A stretch of DNA of 64,000 bases from Roseovarius pelagicus (lineage in GTDB: Bacteria > Pseudomonadota > Alphaproteobacteria > Rhodobacterales > Rhodobacteraceae). Below, one piece after another: positions 62,636 through 64,000 of this stretch (the stretch's first letter is position 1; each line of letters starts with the position of its first letter). The notes under the pieces are model-generated. The model searched no databases, had not been told where the DNA came from, and saw only the letters and a program-made list of their open reading frames with translations. Location: assembly GCF_025639885.1 (NCBI RefSeq), contig NZ_CP106738.1:1674001-1738000 (forward strand). The letters run 5' to 3'. The position numbers and the translations under genes are program-made.

Positions 62636-62836
62636 ATGCCCAAGATGAAGACCAAGTCGAGCTGCAAAAAGCGGTTCAAAGTAACGGCGAGTGGCCGTGT
62701 CGTAGCCGCCCAAGCGGGCAAGCAGCACGGCATGATCAAACGCAGCAATAAATTTCTCCGTAACGCGCGCGGCACCACCACGCTGTGCAAAGCCGACGAA
62801 GGTATCATCAAACCGATGATGCCTTACGCACGCTGA
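62636..62836 (+). CDS. rpmI: 50S ribosomal protein L35
   Basis: A 66-residue basic protein: [37 protein letters not shown] and [10 protein letters not shown], all canonical. AAAGGAG stands 7 bases before the ATG at 62636; an in-frame ATG earlier is not used. It forms the rpmI-rplT unit with rplT 18 bases downstream. The usual partner infC is absent here. The 174-base gap before it has no recognisable leader helix. Confidence 0.96.
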   Translation: MPKMKTKSSCKKRFKVTASGRVVAAQAGKQHGMIKRSNKFLRNARGTTTLCKADEGIIKPMMPYAR

Positions 62837-62854
62837 TTAGGGGGAATTTGATCA

Positions 62855-63220
62855 ATGGCACGCGTTAAAGGTGGGGTTGTTACCCACGCCCGTCACAAGA
62901 AAGTCATCAAGGCCGCCAAAGGTTACTATGGCCGCCGCAAGAACACCTTCAAGGTGGCCGCACAGGCTGTCGACAAGGCCAACCAGTACGCGACCCGCGA
63001 CCGCAAGAACCGCAAGCGCAACTTCCGCGCGCTGTGGATTCAGCGGATCAACGCCGCGGTGCGCAGCCATGACGAGGCGCTGACATACAGCCGCTTCATC
63101 AATGGTCTGTCGCTGGCAGGCGTCGAAGTGGACCGCAAGGTTCTGGCTGATCTGGCTGTACACGAACCGGCGGCATTCGCCGCAATCGTCGACCAGGCCA
63201 AGGCGGCTCTGCCAGCCTGA
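62855..63220 (+). CDS. rplT: 50S ribosomal protein L20
   Basis: A 121-residue protein: [53 protein letters not shown] and [23 protein letters not shown], the canonical L20 in outline. It is needed early in 50S assembly and in some bacteria represses its own operon. GGGGGAA stands before the ATG. A strong terminator follows 24 bases after the stop. Confidence 0.97.
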   Translation: MARVKGGVVTHARHKKVIKAAKGYYGRRKNTFKVAAQAVDKANQYATRDRKNRKRNFRALWIQRINAAVRSHDEALTYSRFINGLSLAGVEVDRKVLADLAVHEPAAFAAIVDQAKAALPA

Positions 63221-63244
63221 TCCGAACGGCCAACAAAACATGCT

Positions 63245-63279
63245 AAGACCCGGTCCGCCTCGCTGACCGGGTCTTTTTT
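63245..63279 (+). terminator. Rho-independent terminator after rplT
   Basis: An 11-bp stem AAGACCCGGTC/GACCGGGTCTT (63245-63255 with 63265-63275) and a T-run ending the rpmI-rplT transcript. Confidence 0.92.
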
Positions 63280-63458
63280 TGCCGCGCTGTATCGGCAGTG
63301 GTTTCGTTTGGATGAATGACCTGCCGATTTATCTGTCGCGTCAGTAACTCAATGATGCACCGGATCGTGGCCATCTTCTAAACCACCGCCGGTTTGCGCT
63401 TCCACCCCGCATCAGCGTTCTAGTACTGCGCGAACCTTGAACTGGGGCGAGTGGGCAT

Positions 63459-64000
63459 TCAACTTTCAAACGCAGACAAGATTGCCTTTCGTGTCGCAGC
63501 GCAGAAAGCCTCCAAAACACTCCGGTCAGCCGCTAACTTGCGGCGCAGTGATCTGGGAAGTTCGAGCTGCACTCCTTCACCGCTGCGCGTCCGGTTGCAG
63601 ATGTTCATCTTGTGGATGCCCGGTAGCGTCCTGTTGGGTTCTGCCGCGAAGCCGACCTCGTCCAGTGACGCGCCGATGGCATCGCGCAGATCGGTCGCTC
63701 TTCCCCCCAGCCATACGATGTCGGTTCCGTCGTCTCTGCGTCCGTGAATCGCGACGGCGATCCGCGACTTGCCAACAAGCTCAACGGCCCGTGGTTCGTC
63801 GAAACGGTGAGAGGTGATGTGGAAATCGCCATGTGCGCCGGGCGTCAGCGCCTCAAAAGCATAGAAGGAAAAGTCCTGCCCCGCGATCGCCTCCGCGATT
63901 TCAGCTGTTTCAGGCTCTATGGTGCCACCGTGCGGTGCAAGGATCACGACCGATGTATCGCGATCATCGATCCTGATGCGATAGTCGGTCTCCGACTGCG
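63459..64000 (-). CDS. Poly-gamma-glutamate hydrolase family protein, N-terminus outside window
   Basis: The frame is open to the right edge, so the start is beyond 64000; about 180 residues are seen. The stretch YRIRIDDRDTSVVILAPHGG, GTIEPETAEIAEAIAG, HITSHRFDEPRAVELVGKSR and VAIHGRRDDGTDIVWLGG matches the PF05908-type family (phage-related poly-gamma-glutamate hydrolases, YjqB/YoqZ). The HGG and IHG motifs would bind the zinc. It is on the strand opposite to the L20 operon. Natural substrate in this organism is unknown. Confidence 0.82.
   Translation of the reverse strand, partial: QSETDYRIRIDDRDTSVVILAPHGGTIEPETAEIAEAIAGQDFSFYAFEALTPGAHGDFHITSHRFDEPRAVELVGKSRIAVAIHGRRDDGTDIVWLGGRATDLRDAIGASLDEVGFAAEPNRTLPGIHKMNICNRTRSGEGVQLELPRSLRRKLAADRSVLEAFCAATRKAILSAFES

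Noticed and set aside
1..64000. tRNA, rRNA, tmRNA, SRP RNA, CRISPR arrays, insertion sequences, integrases
   Set aside because: I scanned for their typical motifs (T-loop GGTTCGAATCC, regular direct repeats with spacers, transposase motifs) and found none that held up; a covariance-model search would be decisive.

Overview
The window reads as chromosomal DNA of a marine alphaproteobacterium of the Rhodobacteraceae (Roseobacter group). The signs are high GC with codon use to match, a split F0 operon with separate b and b' subunits, a Rhodobacter-type L-malyl-CoA lyase (mcl1), an Irr-type iron control element in front of an mbfA-like iron exporter, and the rpsP-rimM-trmD-rplS and rpmI-rplT ribosomal operons. 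I see no tRNA, rRNA, transposase, integrase, phage module or CRISPR array. Most of the window is ordinary core genome with small accessory insertions.

Layout. 0-5 kb: end of an ammonium transporter gene, a sulfide-detoxification pair (rhodanese and persulfide-dioxygenase-like MBL protein), mutL and rmuC. 5-9.6 kb: a cystine-type amino-acid ABC transporter and three Rhodobacteraceae hypotheticals. 9.6-15.6 kb: ilvD, a CPBP protease, accD-folC and a LysM protein. 15.7-20 kb: an FCP1-like phosphatase, a GNAT enzyme and the F0 ATP synthase operon atpI-atpB-atpE-atpX-atpF. 20-27 kb: an accessory stretch with a decayed universal stress gene, an ArsR regulator, a 22-residue membrane peptide, a trypsin-like protease, an EamA/LysR pair and an orphan 749-residue exported protein. 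27-37 kb: ffh, three tandem GNAT genes, chorismate mutase, and the rpsP-bluB-rimM-DUF1328-trmD-rplS-rpmE region, then smpB.

37.6-46.8 kb: mercaptopyruvate sulfurtransferase, aromatic aminotransferase, a TetR regulator with a small exported peptide under a striking hairpin and palindrome, mbfA, an AEC transporter, a Cys-rich exported protein, fghA-sthA and a YaiI-type protein. 46.9-51.3 kb: a tightly packed run (homocysteine-methyltransferase family, EamA, HAD, ornithine-cyclodeaminase family, alpha/beta hydrolase) that looks like an uncharacterised metabolic module. 51.3-54.6 kb: an MFS transporter, a bacterial voltage-gated sodium channel and mcl1. 54.8-59.1 kb: an MFS transporter followed by dgcN, dgcA and a D-amino-acid transaminase, which together would funnel D-amino acids through D-glutamate to N-acetyl-L-glutamate. 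59.1-64 kb: DUF1244, a CHMI-type tautomerase, an N-formylglutamate-amidohydrolase-family gene, pyruvate kinase, rpmI-rplT and the start-truncated end of a poly-gamma-glutamate-hydrolase-family gene.

The most distinctive non-coding signals are an 18-bp perfect inverted repeat that would bury the ribosome binding site of the small exported peptide next to the TetR gene, an adjoining 16-bp palindrome, the iron control element at mbfA, a four-copy 11-bp tandem repeat before chorismate mutase, a two-tier hairpin after the DUF1328 gene, and two families of short intergenic repeats that recur in the window. All family assignments rest on reading motifs by eye; no database search was run.
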